From CAYOLL01 sp964404765 [NCBI: uncultured Gemmatimonadota bacterium] (lineage in GTDB: Bacteria; 4572-55): a stretch of DNA of 10,954 bases. Each line of letters starts with the position of its first letter. Within the stretch, counting starts at the first letter, position 1. Positions 5,687-10,954 of this stretch are shown here, in pieces. The notes beneath the pieces are model-generated. The model did not search any database. It worked only from the letters and a program-made list of their open reading frames with translations, and was not told where the DNA came from. The stretch lies in NCBI GenBank assembly GCA_964404765.1, contig CAYOLL010000192.1, forward strand, positions 1-10,954, in the 5' to 3' direction. Position numbers and translations under genes: made by a program.

Positions 5687-6725
5687 GGCTTTGCTCCACT
5701 TGGAGTGTGAGCGTATGCCAGGCAAAATAGCATATCGCGCCCAGCACGATCAGCATAAATAAAAGCAAAATAATAGCCGAATTCTCTGAACCGACCATTA
5801 AAAACTTGGCGATTGGCGTGGCGACAATATTGGCCAATACCAATGCGAATAAAATGACCTGGACTCGCAAATAGCGATTGGAGGACAAGCTGCCGGCGAT
5901 AATCTTGCCTGTTGTGCCATCCAGCGTGGCGGTAAATTGGCGGCCCTGCACCGAAAAGCGACAGAACCAGATCGGATAATAGACCATGGAGATATGACCG
6001 GTAAGGGTTCGCTGCGTTTGGTACGAAATTTCGTCGAGATCGAAAACAGCGCCTTGCAACAAATGGGTAAAAACGATTTCGGCGTCGCTTTTAGCCTGCT
6101 CCAAAGGCACGGTTACGCTTAAAAAAACGCCCTCGGCCGGTTTAGCCGCCAAATCCAGCAGTCGCATGGACAAAAAAGCGTTGCGGTTAAAGCTGTTGCC
6201 GCAGCCATAAGCCTGCCGTTGACCGGTCAGAGGTTCGATCCCCATCTCCTGTACATTGCAGGCCGAAATGGTAACGATGGCCGATCTTCGAAAAAGTTTT
6301 TCCACGCCGGAATCACCCACGACACGCTCTATCGTTGTAATGTAAGAGCCGCCGTGGTTCGCTTGTGGATCATAATGTTGTTTAAGCTCCGTTCCTTTTT
6401 CGATCAGCGGTTTACGGCCAAACACCCAGGCAATAACCGTGCCGCGCAGACGCCAATACGGCACATAGTAAAGGGTCAGGCCATGCATCACCGCGTCGCT
6501 TGTGCGCTGCAATACTTTGAGACGCTGCCACACAATGTGCTGAGCCATGTCGGAATCGATGGTATGCGGCACGTAATATTGCAGCGCGCCTTCGCTTCCG
6601 ACCAGTAAAAAAGAATTGCCGCAATGGGCGCAACGGCAGACATGACTGTCTTCCGGCAATTCCAGGCCGGCGCCACAGTGGGCGCAGGTTAGATGGATTA
6701 GATTGTATTGACGCTCGGTGGACAT
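5649..6725 (-). CDS. Zinc-ribbon membrane protein of unknown function (first of a paralogous pair)
   Basis: The 358-residue product has an N-terminal zinc ribbon (C14, C17, C32, C35; CAHC and CAHC). Two aromatic modules follow, YYVPYWRLRG (86-95) and VYYPIWFCRFSVQGRQFTA (248-266), the second leading into LDGTTGKII. Two membrane helices close the protein (about 288-306 and 316-336) before a short acidic tail. The ribbon would lie in the cytoplasm if both helices cross the membrane. The chosen ATG has GGAG at 6736-6733, seven bases upstream. A further in-frame ATG at 6788 overlaps the toxin stop as ATGA and would add 21 residues, but has no visible ribosome binding site and would break the match with the downstream paralog. 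Double zinc-ribbon/PYW proteins like this are annotated as hypothetical or TFIIB-type zinc ribbon proteins; the function is unknown. Confidence 0.8.
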   Translation of the reverse strand: MSTERQYNLIHLTCAHCGAGLELPEDSHVCRCAHCGNSFLLVGSEGALQYYVPHTIDSDMAQHIVWQRLKVLQRTSDAVMHGLTLYYVPYWRLRGTVIAWVFGRKPLIEKGTELKQHYDPQANHGGSYITTIERVVGDSGVEKLFRRSAIVTISACNVQEMGIEPLTGQRQAYGCGNSFNRNAFLSMRLLDLAAKPAEGVFLSVTVPLEQAKSDAEIVFTHLLQGAVFDLDEISYQTQRTLTGHISMVYYPIWFCRFSVQGRQFTATLDGTTGKIIAGSLSSNRYLRVQVILFALVLANIVATPIAKFLMVGSENSAIILLLFMLIVLGAICYFAWHTLTLQVEQSLVNSEETPTHSV

Positions 6726-6784
6726 GTCGACGCTCCGGCTTGGCCTTGGCTGCTTCCAGATCGGCAGGCAGTTTACCTTTTTTC

Positions 6785-7126
6785 TCATTCATTCGGCCGA
6801 TTTACCCGAATCAGTTCGCCGGTCAAGGTGATTGAAGAACTAACCGCGCTGTGAATACGTTCAGCCAATTTGATAAAATTTGGATCAAAGCTGCAAACGA
6901 CAATACCGGCATGATTCGGGCGATATTTGTGCAATTGAATAAAATCGCGACGGTTAAAGGTCAGCAGCGTGCGCCCTTCAACAATGGCAAATTCCAGCAC
7001 CTCATTATCGGGAATTGCCTGCCCGCTCTTGCCGGCATCCAGCGTCGTCAGCACATCATGGCCGAGGCGTCGCAGTTCTTCCACAGCAGGTAGCGGAAAA
7101 TTCTCGTTGGCATAAAATCTAGCCAT
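6785..7126 (-). CDS. DUF5615 PIN-like toxin of a DUF433/DUF5615 module
   Basis: This 113-residue protein belongs to the DUF5615 (Mut7-C-like PIN) family, the presumed ribonuclease toxin of type II toxin-antitoxin pairs. The N-terminus FYANENFPLPAVEELRRLGHD is the family's opening strand and helix. The broad family usually has D-E-N here; this protein has N7-E8-N9, a variant I have also seen in close homologs. Further acidic positions follow in IPDNEVLEFA and FNRRDF. The ATG is set by a very strong site, GAGGAGG (7139-7133), six bases upstream, embedded in the last codons of the antitoxin gene. Only one base separates the antitoxin stop from this ATG, so translation is coupled. An upstream in-frame extension to 7333 is a shadow inside the antitoxin. 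The toxic activity is known only at family level. Confidence 0.87.
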   Translation of the reverse strand: MARFYANENFPLPAVEELRRLGHDVLTTLDAGKSGQAIPDNEVLEFAIVEGRTLLTFNRRDFIQLHKYRPNHAGIVVCSFDPNFIKLAERIHSAVSSSITLTGELIRVNRPNE

Positions 7127-7127
7127 A

Positions 7128-7457
7128 TCAGGCCTCCTCATGTTCGCGGATAAGCCGATTGATCTCCGCGTGATGGGCGCGCACATAAGCCCAGGCGTTG
7201 ACCAAATCTTCTGCGCGCAAAGTTGGATAGGCTTTGAGCAGGTCGGCTTCGCTGGCGCCGAGACGACGGGCTTGTTCCAGCAGCCAAACCGGGAGGCGCG
7301 TCCGCACGATACATGGATCACCGCCGCAGACATCGGGACGGCTGTCCACGCCGGGAAAGGCGTCGCCCAGGTCCTGCACCAACCATTTCAAGATTTCTGC
7401 TTTTTCCGCCCGGGACAGGCCGGGCAAGGCGTTTTGGACGTCATAAGCTGTGGTCAT
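7128..7457 (-). CDS. DUF433 antitoxin
   Basis: The 109-residue product has a helical N-terminus (LSRAEKAEILKWLVQDL, residues 14-30), presumably toxin-binding or dimerising. The DUF433 core follows: RPDVCGGDPCIVRTRLPVWLL, then RLGASEADLLKAYPTLRAEDLVNAWAYV, a winged-helix-like DNA-binding fold. This is the usual partner of DUF5615 toxins and is placed first in the operon, as expected of an antitoxin. AAGGAG lies seven bases before the ATG. The start codon overlaps, as ATGA, the end of the frame that continues past the dehydrogenase TAG. No separate promoter is evident in the 41-base gap upstream, so expression probably depends on the dehydrogenase promoter. The family call is strong. Confidence 0.9.
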   Translation of the reverse strand: MTTAYDVQNALPGLSRAEKAEILKWLVQDLGDAFPGVDSRPDVCGGDPCIVRTRLPVWLLEQARRLGASEADLLKAYPTLRAEDLVNAWAYVRAHHAEINRLIREHEEA

Positions 7458-7501
7458 GATGTTGCTCCTTGTTCCAGTTTAGATTTGGCTTCTTCCAGCT
7501 A
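7454..7501 (-). other. In-frame continuation of the dehydrogenase past its TAG stop
   Basis: After GGCGGCAAGGCA-TAG the same frame reads LEEAKSKLEQGATS and then TGA, which overlaps the antitoxin start codon as ATGA. The stretch also holds the antitoxin's ribosome binding site. It looks like a genuine C-terminal tail now cut off by an amber codon, or a sequencing error; it could also be chance. Confidence 0.45.
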
Positions 7502-8425
7502 TGCCTTGCCGCCAAAAACATGCAGACCGGACAATTGCTCCAGCGCCAGCATCAGCGCGTGGGTGCCGCAGCGACCATGACCAAGCGCTTTGGTGGCCGT
7601 ATAAAGTTGGTGCACCAGCGCCAATCCGGGCAGGCTTAGATTCATTCGCCGGGCCTCCTGCAAGGCAATTTCCATATCCTTGAGAAAGTGATCGACAAAA
7701 AAGCCGGGATCAAAATTGCCTTTCAATATTCGCGGGGCCAGATTTTCCAATGTCCAGCAACCGGCCGCGCCGCTGCGGATCGAGCTGAGCATGGTTTCCA
7801 AATCAAGGCCGGCTTTGTAGCCGTAGAGCAGGCTTTCGCACACGCCGATCATCGTCCCGGCAATAACGATCTGGTTGCACATTTTGGTATGCTGACCCGC
7901 GCCGGCCGGCCCCTGATGCACGATGTTTTTGCCGACAACTTCCAATAACGGACGCACGGCGGCAATCGCCGCGGCCTCACCGCCCAACATGACCGACAAT
8001 GTTGCATTCCGTGCGCCCACGTCGCCGCCCGAAACCGGCGCGTCAATCGTGGCAATGTTCTTTGGACGGGCCTGTTGATCAATCAACTGTGCCAGCGTTG
8101 GTTCCGTCGTGGTAAAATCTACGCAGATGCTGCCGGCGGCGGCCCCTTCCAGAATGCCGTCTTTTTCCAGGTAAACCGCGCGAACGTCAGCCGGAAAACC
8201 GACCATCGTGCAGATAACCCGGCTTTGCGCCGCAACATGCGCCGGGGAATCCGCCCAAACTGCGCCGTGCGCCAAAAGCGCCTCGGCCTTATCTCTCGTC
8301 CGGGTAAACACCGTCAAGCGATAGCCTTTGTTCAGCAAATGTCCGCACATGGATTGGCCCATCACGCCCAGACCGATCCAACCCAGCGGCGTTTGCTCGG
8401 AAATCAACGGGAAATTATCAGCCAT
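7499..8425 (-). CDS. Beta-hydroxyacid dehydrogenase (3-hydroxyisobutyrate dehydrogenase / GlxR-like)
   Basis: This 308-residue NAD(P)-dependent oxidoreductase is of the 6-phosphogluconate-dehydrogenase-like superfamily. It would interconvert a beta-hydroxyacid and its semialdehyde in the cytoplasm. Motifs in order: dinucleotide site GLGVMG (18-23), substrate motif DAPVSGG (128-134), and the catalytic lysine K181 in HTKMCNQ, where the second Asn of the common K-x-x-N-N is Gln. The helical C-terminal dimerisation domain is complete. ATG at 8425 has GAGG six bases upstream; a TTG two codons earlier is less likely. Its exact substrate (3-hydroxyisobutyrate, tartronate semialdehyde or succinic semialdehyde) cannot be told. 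The frame stays open for 14 codons after the TAG stop (7501-7499) and ends overlapping the antitoxin ATG, so the ancestral protein may have had 323 residues. Confidence 0.92.
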   Translation of the reverse strand: MADNFPLISEQTPLGWIGLGVMGQSMCGHLLNKGYRLTVFTRTRDKAEALLAHGAVWADSPAHVAAQSRVICTMVGFPADVRAVYLEKDGILEGAAAGSICVDFTTTEPTLAQLIDQQARPKNIATIDAPVSGGDVGARNATLSVMLGGEAAAIAAVRPLLEVVGKNIVHQGPAGAGQHTKMCNQIVIAGTMIGVCESLLYGYKAGLDLETMLSSIRSGAAGCWTLENLAPRILKGNFDPGFFVDHFLKDMEIALQEARRMNLSLPGLALVHQLYTATKALGHGRCGTHALMLALEQLSGLHVFGGKA

Positions 8426-8451
8426 TATCAACCTCGTTTTGCTAGGGAATG

Positions 8452-8549
8452 GAACACGGATTACAGAAAAAATGCGCGGATGTCCACCGGTATAATTTCT
8501 GAAAATGCTTTATCCCCATGAATCCGTCTTTTCCGTGTCATCCGTGTTC
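8452..8549. repeat. Palindromic repeat with GAACACGGAT ends
   Basis: GAACACGGAT (8452-8461) and ATCCGTGTTC (8540-8549) are a perfect 10-base inverted pair bounding a 98-base unit. Inside lie further GGAT/ATCC pieces and an inner CAGAAA/TTTCTG pair. Repeats built from 'ATCCGTGT' and 'AATCCGTG' words are familiar from many environmental bacterial genomes. The last base is the first base of the complement of the esterase stop codon, so the unit fills nearly the whole gap between the esterase and the dehydrogenase. No gene is present in it. Confidence 0.7.
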
Positions 8550-9247
8550 TATTTTTGAATCGCTTCGAGAATCGGTTTGAGGACTTTCCAGACATTATCG
8601 GCAACAATTCTGTGGCCTACTTCATTAGGATGAATGCGATCCGCCTGATTCAGCTTCGGGTCGCCGGCCACGCCTTCCAGTAAAAATGGAATTAGCGCTA
8701 TTTTATTCTTGGCGGCCAATTCCGGATAGATCGTCTTAAACTGCTGCGTATACTCGCGGCCCATATTCGGCGGGGCCAGCATTCCGGCCATGACAATCTT
8801 GGTCTGCGGATGCTTGTACATCACGCTATCTACAATCGCCTGCAAGTTTTGGCGGGTTAAGCCGAGCTCCGTGCCGCGCAAGGCGTCATTTGCGCCTAAT
8901 TCCAGCACAAACACATCCGTTTTTTGCTTGAGAATCCAGTTTATGCGACGCAATCCGCCGGAAGTCGTCTCACCGCTCAAACCGGCGTTGACAACTTTAA
9001 AGTTCCATTTAAGCGAGTCAACCCGCGCTTGAATTAAAGCCGGAAAAGCGTTTGCGGGATCAAGTCCGTAACCGGCGCTTAAGCTGTTGCCGTAAAAAAC
9101 AATTGTGCGCGGCGCTTTTTCTGCCATAGCCGCGAAGACATTGAGCATGATAAATCCCACAATTCCAATCCTATACCATCGTTGGAGCACGCTTGTGATC
9201 CTTTTCAAAAAATTATGGAACGCGAATGAAGCAAAAAGAGTTCTCAT
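8549..9247 (-). CDS. Secreted SGNH/GDSL esterase, TesA (arylesterase / acyl-CoA thioesterase I) type
   Basis: The 232-residue hydrolase has the four SGNH blocks in order. Block I is YGNSLSAGYGL with nucleophile S55. Block II is AGLSGETTSGG with G92. Block III is LGANDALRG with N120. Block V is DRIHPNEVG with D203 and H206. The GDSL aspartate is Asn (GNSL), which is common in this arylesterase clade and need not abolish activity. A hydrophobic segment (about 27-41, ending AAMA|EK) is a signal peptide, so the enzyme is exported, as E. coli TesA is. The ATG at 9247 has no clear ribosome binding site and gives a long basic leader. A GTG at 9190, preceded by AGGA at eight bases, would give a more typical signal peptide. 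The substrate (aryl ester, acyl-CoA or lysophospholipid) cannot be deduced. Confidence 0.92.
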   Translation of the reverse strand: MRTLFASFAFHNFLKRITSVLQRWYRIGIVGFIMLNVFAAMAEKAPRTIVFYGNSLSAGYGLDPANAFPALIQARVDSLKWNFKVVNAGLSGETTSGGLRRINWILKQKTDVFVLELGANDALRGTELGLTRQNLQAIVDSVMYKHPQTKIVMAGMLAPPNMGREYTQQFKTIYPELAAKNKIALIPFLLEGVAGDPKLNQADRIHPNEVGHRIVADNVWKVLKPILEAIQK

Positions 9248-9344
9248 TGATCATTGAAGTGGTTCAAGATACAAATAACCCACGAAGCAAGCCATTAATT
9301 TTGATCCCGGAATGCAGATTTTGGTTACAGCGTGCAAAAATTTA

Positions 9345-9372
9345 TTGCTTATTCTGACCAATGTTGTATTTT
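9345..9372 (+). promoter_or_regulatory. Possible promoter for ribosomal protein L28
   Basis: TTGCTT (9345-9350) and TATTTT (9367-9372) are 16 bases apart in the divergent gap between the esterase and the L28 gene. The match is only fair. The region is AT-rich and other hexamers are possible, so this is a candidate rather than a firm call. Confidence 0.3.
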
Positions 9373-9402
9373 TGTGCTCTTGTTTATCAAATATTTAGCT
9401 TT

Positions 9403-9412
9403 GAGGAGGTGA
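9403..9412 (+). promoter_or_regulatory. Strong ribosome binding site of L28
   Basis: GAGGAGGTGA is close to the full anti-16S complement and ends four bases before the ATG at 9417. Such an extended site fits a highly expressed ribosomal protein and fixes its start. Confidence 0.85.
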
Positions 9413-9416
9413 ATTT

Positions 9417-9602
9417 ATGGCGCGTCGATGTGACATTTGTGGAAAAGGGCCGGCGGTCGGGAATAACGTAAGCCATGCCAATAACAAAACCAAGCGGCGT
9501 TTTCAACCGGCGCTGCATTCGGTCAAAGCCATGGTAAATGGTCTAAAAACCCGGATGAAAGTTTGTACAGGTTGCCTAAAAGGAAACAAGATTCAGAAGT
9601 AA
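9417..9602 (+). CDS. rpmB: 50S ribosomal protein L28 (bL28), zinc-ribbon form
   Basis: The 61-residue basic protein of the large ribosomal subunit begins [28 protein letters not shown], the universal L28 opening. It carries C5-x2-C8 and, later, C51-x2-C54 (CTGC), the four-cysteine zinc-binding form of L28. The length is typical of the short bL28 found outside Gammaproteobacteria, which have about 78 residues. It stands alone, with a near-perfect ribosome binding site upstream and a strong intrinsic terminator directly after, so it is most likely a single-gene transcript. No rpmG (L33) follows it, unlike the arrangement in E. coli. Confidence 0.98.
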   Translation: MARRCDICGKGPAVGNNVSHANNKTKRRFQPALHSVKAMVNGLKTRMKVCTGCLKGNKIQK

Positions 9603-9628
9603 GGAAAGCGCCTTGCTTTTCGGACTAC

Positions 9629-9684
9629 AAGGAGTATTGGATTCGGGTTAGACACCGATGTATCCAGTACTCCTTTCGTTTTTT
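9629..9684 (+). terminator. Rho-independent terminator of rpmB
   Basis: AAGGAGTATTGGAT (9629-9642) pairs over all 14 positions, counting one T-G wobble, with ATCCAGTACTCCTT (9662-9675). The 19-base loop can form a further TCGG/CCGA stem. TCG and a run of six T follow. It starts 27 bases after the rpmB stop. Confidence 0.9.
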
Positions 9685-9724
9685 CAACACGCTCCGTTGA
9701 ATTCCTGCCTGTTTTTACCTGTTC

Positions 9725-9754
9725 TATACAAATAGCCCTTACCGAGCATATAAT
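9725..9754 (+). promoter_or_regulatory. Candidate promoter of the AlkZ-like gene
   Basis: A perfect -10 TATAAT (9749-9754) is preceded after 18 bases by TATACA (9725-9730), which matches four of six -35 bases. Transcription would begin near 9761, giving a leader of about 17 bases. The terminator just upstream means this gene needs its own promoter. Confidence 0.45.
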
Positions 9755-9777
9755 CATAAATATTACCCGGAGCGAAA

Positions 9778-10914
9778 ATGAACGAGCTTGCGCTGAGCCA
9801 AAATGCCCTGGTCTGGCATCGCTTTAAACAATCGGGTTTGATCACGCCTTTTGCTGCCGCAACGGCATGTGCGTCGGCTCTGGGCGGCATTCAGGCCCAA
9901 ATTTTATCGGCTGCCGCATTGGCTTTATGGAATCGGCTGCCCAATTTCAGCCATGCCGATTTTGAAGCGCTGCTTTACGAGCAACGCCAATTGGTCAAAA
10001 TCTGGAGCCACCGCGGCACGTTGCATTTGCATCCCAGCGCCGAATGGCCGCTGATCCATGCCTTATATGCGGATCGAATTTCCTGCCGCGAAAAAGCGCT
10101 GGAAGAAAGTGGGGGCAGTGTCGCTTTTTATCGGCAAACGATTTGTGACATTGCAGCTATGGCCCGTCAGCGCACGTCGATTGGGCGGTCGGATTTAAGA
10201 AAATCCGATCTTCAACTGCATGAGAATTCCTTGTCGTCATGGGGCGGAATTTTTTATGATCTGGTGCGGCACGGCTGGTTGTGCCATGTGCGGGCAAGTG
10301 GAGCCGAAGGACGCTTCGCGCATCGCGAAGTTTGGTTGCCGGACCTGCCGTGGCAGCCGCCGACGGCGCAGACGGCGCATACAACAGCCTTGCGGCAGTA
10401 CTTTAGCGCGTATGGACCGGCGACAGTTCAGGACGCCGCTTATTGGCTGGGCACGACGGCGGCGGTTGTAAGAGTTCGACTTGCCGCGCTTGAAACAGAA
10501 CTGACTCGGATTGTGGCGGGCGACAAAAGCTATCTCATGTTAACCGCAGACATTGCCAAAGTTGAGCTTGAGGCTCCGACGCCGGATAAATGGCCGGTTT
10601 TGCTGCTTTACCGTTTTGACCCGTTATTGTTAAGTCATAAAGATAAGCAGTGGCTTATTGATCCGAAGTTTTATAAAAATGTCTGGCAGGCGGCGGGTCA
10701 TGTGGAGGGGACCGTTTTGATCAAAGGCCGCATAGCCGGAACCTGGCGCTATTTACGACGCGGCAATGGGTTGTCCATTGAAGTGCGGCCTTTTCACAAA
10801 TTGGCCCGGCGTCATGAAGCTAAAATCGAGCGGCGGGCACAACATGTTGCGGCATTTTTTGATCGGCCGCTACGCGATTTTGTTATTGCCCCTGTTGACC
10901 CTTACGTTCGCTGA
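9778..10914 (+). CDS. AlkZ-like (HTH_42 / winged-helix) DNA glycosylase family protein
   Basis: This 378-residue protein belongs to the HTH_42 (formerly DUF1006) superfamily, which includes AlkZ, a glycosylase that unhooks azinomycin crosslinks, and E. coli YcaQ. The catalytic motif Q-x-Q is present as Q39-A40-Q41 in GGIQAQILSA. This places it with the AlkZ-like QxQ branch rather than the YcaQ QxD branch. Downstream features fit the family: WSHRGTLHLHPSAEW (about 75-89), winged-helix segments in the middle (ALRQYFSAYGPATVQDAAYWLG), and a C-terminal FDPLLLSHKDKQWL beta region. GGAG lies five bases before the ATG, and length is normal for the family. AlkZ-like proteins of non-producers are thought to act on alkylated bases; the natural substrate here is unknown. 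It is not linked to an antibiotic cluster in this window. The last 40 bases after the stop hold nothing recognisable. Confidence 0.9.
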   Translation: MNELALSQNALVWHRFKQSGLITPFAAATACASALGGIQAQILSAAALALWNRLPNFSHADFEALLYEQRQLVKIWSHRGTLHLHPSAEWPLIHALYADRISCREKALEESGGSVAFYRQTICDIAAMARQRTSIGRSDLRKSDLQLHENSLSSWGGIFYDLVRHGWLCHVRASGAEGRFAHREVWLPDLPWQPPTAQTAHTTALRQYFSAYGPATVQDAAYWLGTTAAVVRVRLAALETELTRIVAGDKSYLMLTADIAKVELEAPTPDKWPVLLLYRFDPLLLSHKDKQWLIDPKFYKNVWQAAGHVEGTVLIKGRIAGTWRYLRRGNGLSIEVRPFHKLARRHEAKIERRAQHVAAFFDRPLRDFVIAPVDPYVR

Positions 10915-10954
10915 AATTTTGAAGCGATTTTAGAAATTTGGCGCTCCGTTTTTC

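Noticed and set aside
7127-7333. Longer N-terminus for the DUF5615 toxin starting at 7333
   Set aside because: The extension overlaps the whole antitoxin core in another frame; the ATG at 7126 has a perfect ribosome binding site and begins at the family's first strand.
7140-7580. Plus-strand open frame of 146 codons across the DUF433 and dehydrogenase genes
   Set aside because: It is a mirror frame of two genes with clear family motifs; the translation is low in recognisable structure.
8075-8521. Plus-strand open frame of 148 codons over the dehydrogenase start and the adjoining repeat
   Set aside because: It covers the opposite strand of the GxGxxG region and runs into a palindromic repeat; no coding signature.
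9684-9890. Minus-strand 68-codon frame over the AlkZ-like gene start
   Set aside because: It crosses the rpmB terminator tail and the promoter of the AlkZ-like gene and has no coding features.
1-10954. tRNA, rRNA or known riboswitch
   Set aside because: I saw no tRNA cloverleaf with a TTCRA loop, no rRNA segments and no recognisable riboswitch core in the gaps.

Overview
This is a bacterial chromosomal window of roughly balanced base composition. It carries ten well-supported protein genes plus an unusually dense set of palindromic intergenic repeats. Eight genes lie on the minus strand (212-9247) and two on the plus strand (9417-10914). A DUF3078-type outer-membrane-like protein, a short zinc-ribbon form of ribosomal protein L28, a DUF433/DUF5615 toxin-antitoxin pair of the kind common in environmental bacteria, and dispersed 'ATCCGTGT'-type repeats together suggest an uncultivated environmental lineage. 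A member of the FCB group, such as Calditrichota/KSB1 or a relative, is my guess. The assignment is an inference with low to moderate confidence, because there is no rRNA and I could run no search.

Layout. 1-211: repeats only. 212-3577 (minus): signal-peptide membrane protein of the DUF3999 type, MscS small mechanosensitive channel, and DUF3078-type beta-rich envelope protein. These are three envelope genes, each with its own ribosome binding site and with repeats or a terminator between them. 3578-3888: repeats only. 3889-4755 (minus): an Rpn/PD-(D/E)XK nuclease-transposase family gene, bracketed by two same-orientation copies of a palindromic repeat and preceded by a good sigma70-type promoter. 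4973-8425 (minus): a tight gene string running from a beta-hydroxyacid dehydrogenase through DUF433 antitoxin and DUF5615 PIN-like toxin to two paralogous zinc-ribbon proteins of unknown function. 8549-9247 (minus): a secreted SGNH esterase of the TesA type. 9417-9602 (plus): ribosomal protein L28 with its own strong terminator. 9778-10914 (plus): an AlkZ-like (HTH_42) DNA glycosylase.

The most interesting points are these. (1) Four copies of a REPIN/MITE-like repeat have self-palindromic CCTTGCGAAGG arms; three of them have exactly the same 29-base spacer, and two bracket the Rpn nuclease gene, with one lying in its predicted 5' leader. This invites the hypothesis that an Rpn-family enzyme acts on these repeats, as RAYT transposases do on REPs. 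(2) Two adjacent zinc-ribbon genes both begin M-S-T, with C14/C17/C32/C35 in identical positions, once the second is started at a TTG codon; they form an uncharacterised paralogous pair. (3) The dehydrogenase frame stays open for 14 sense codons beyond its TAG stop and then closes in an ATGA overlap with the antitoxin start, which suggests a recently acquired amber codon. (4) At least three further unrelated palindromic elements occupy other gaps. Functions of the two zinc-ribbon proteins, the DUF3999 protein and the DUF3078 protein are not known and are not guessed here.
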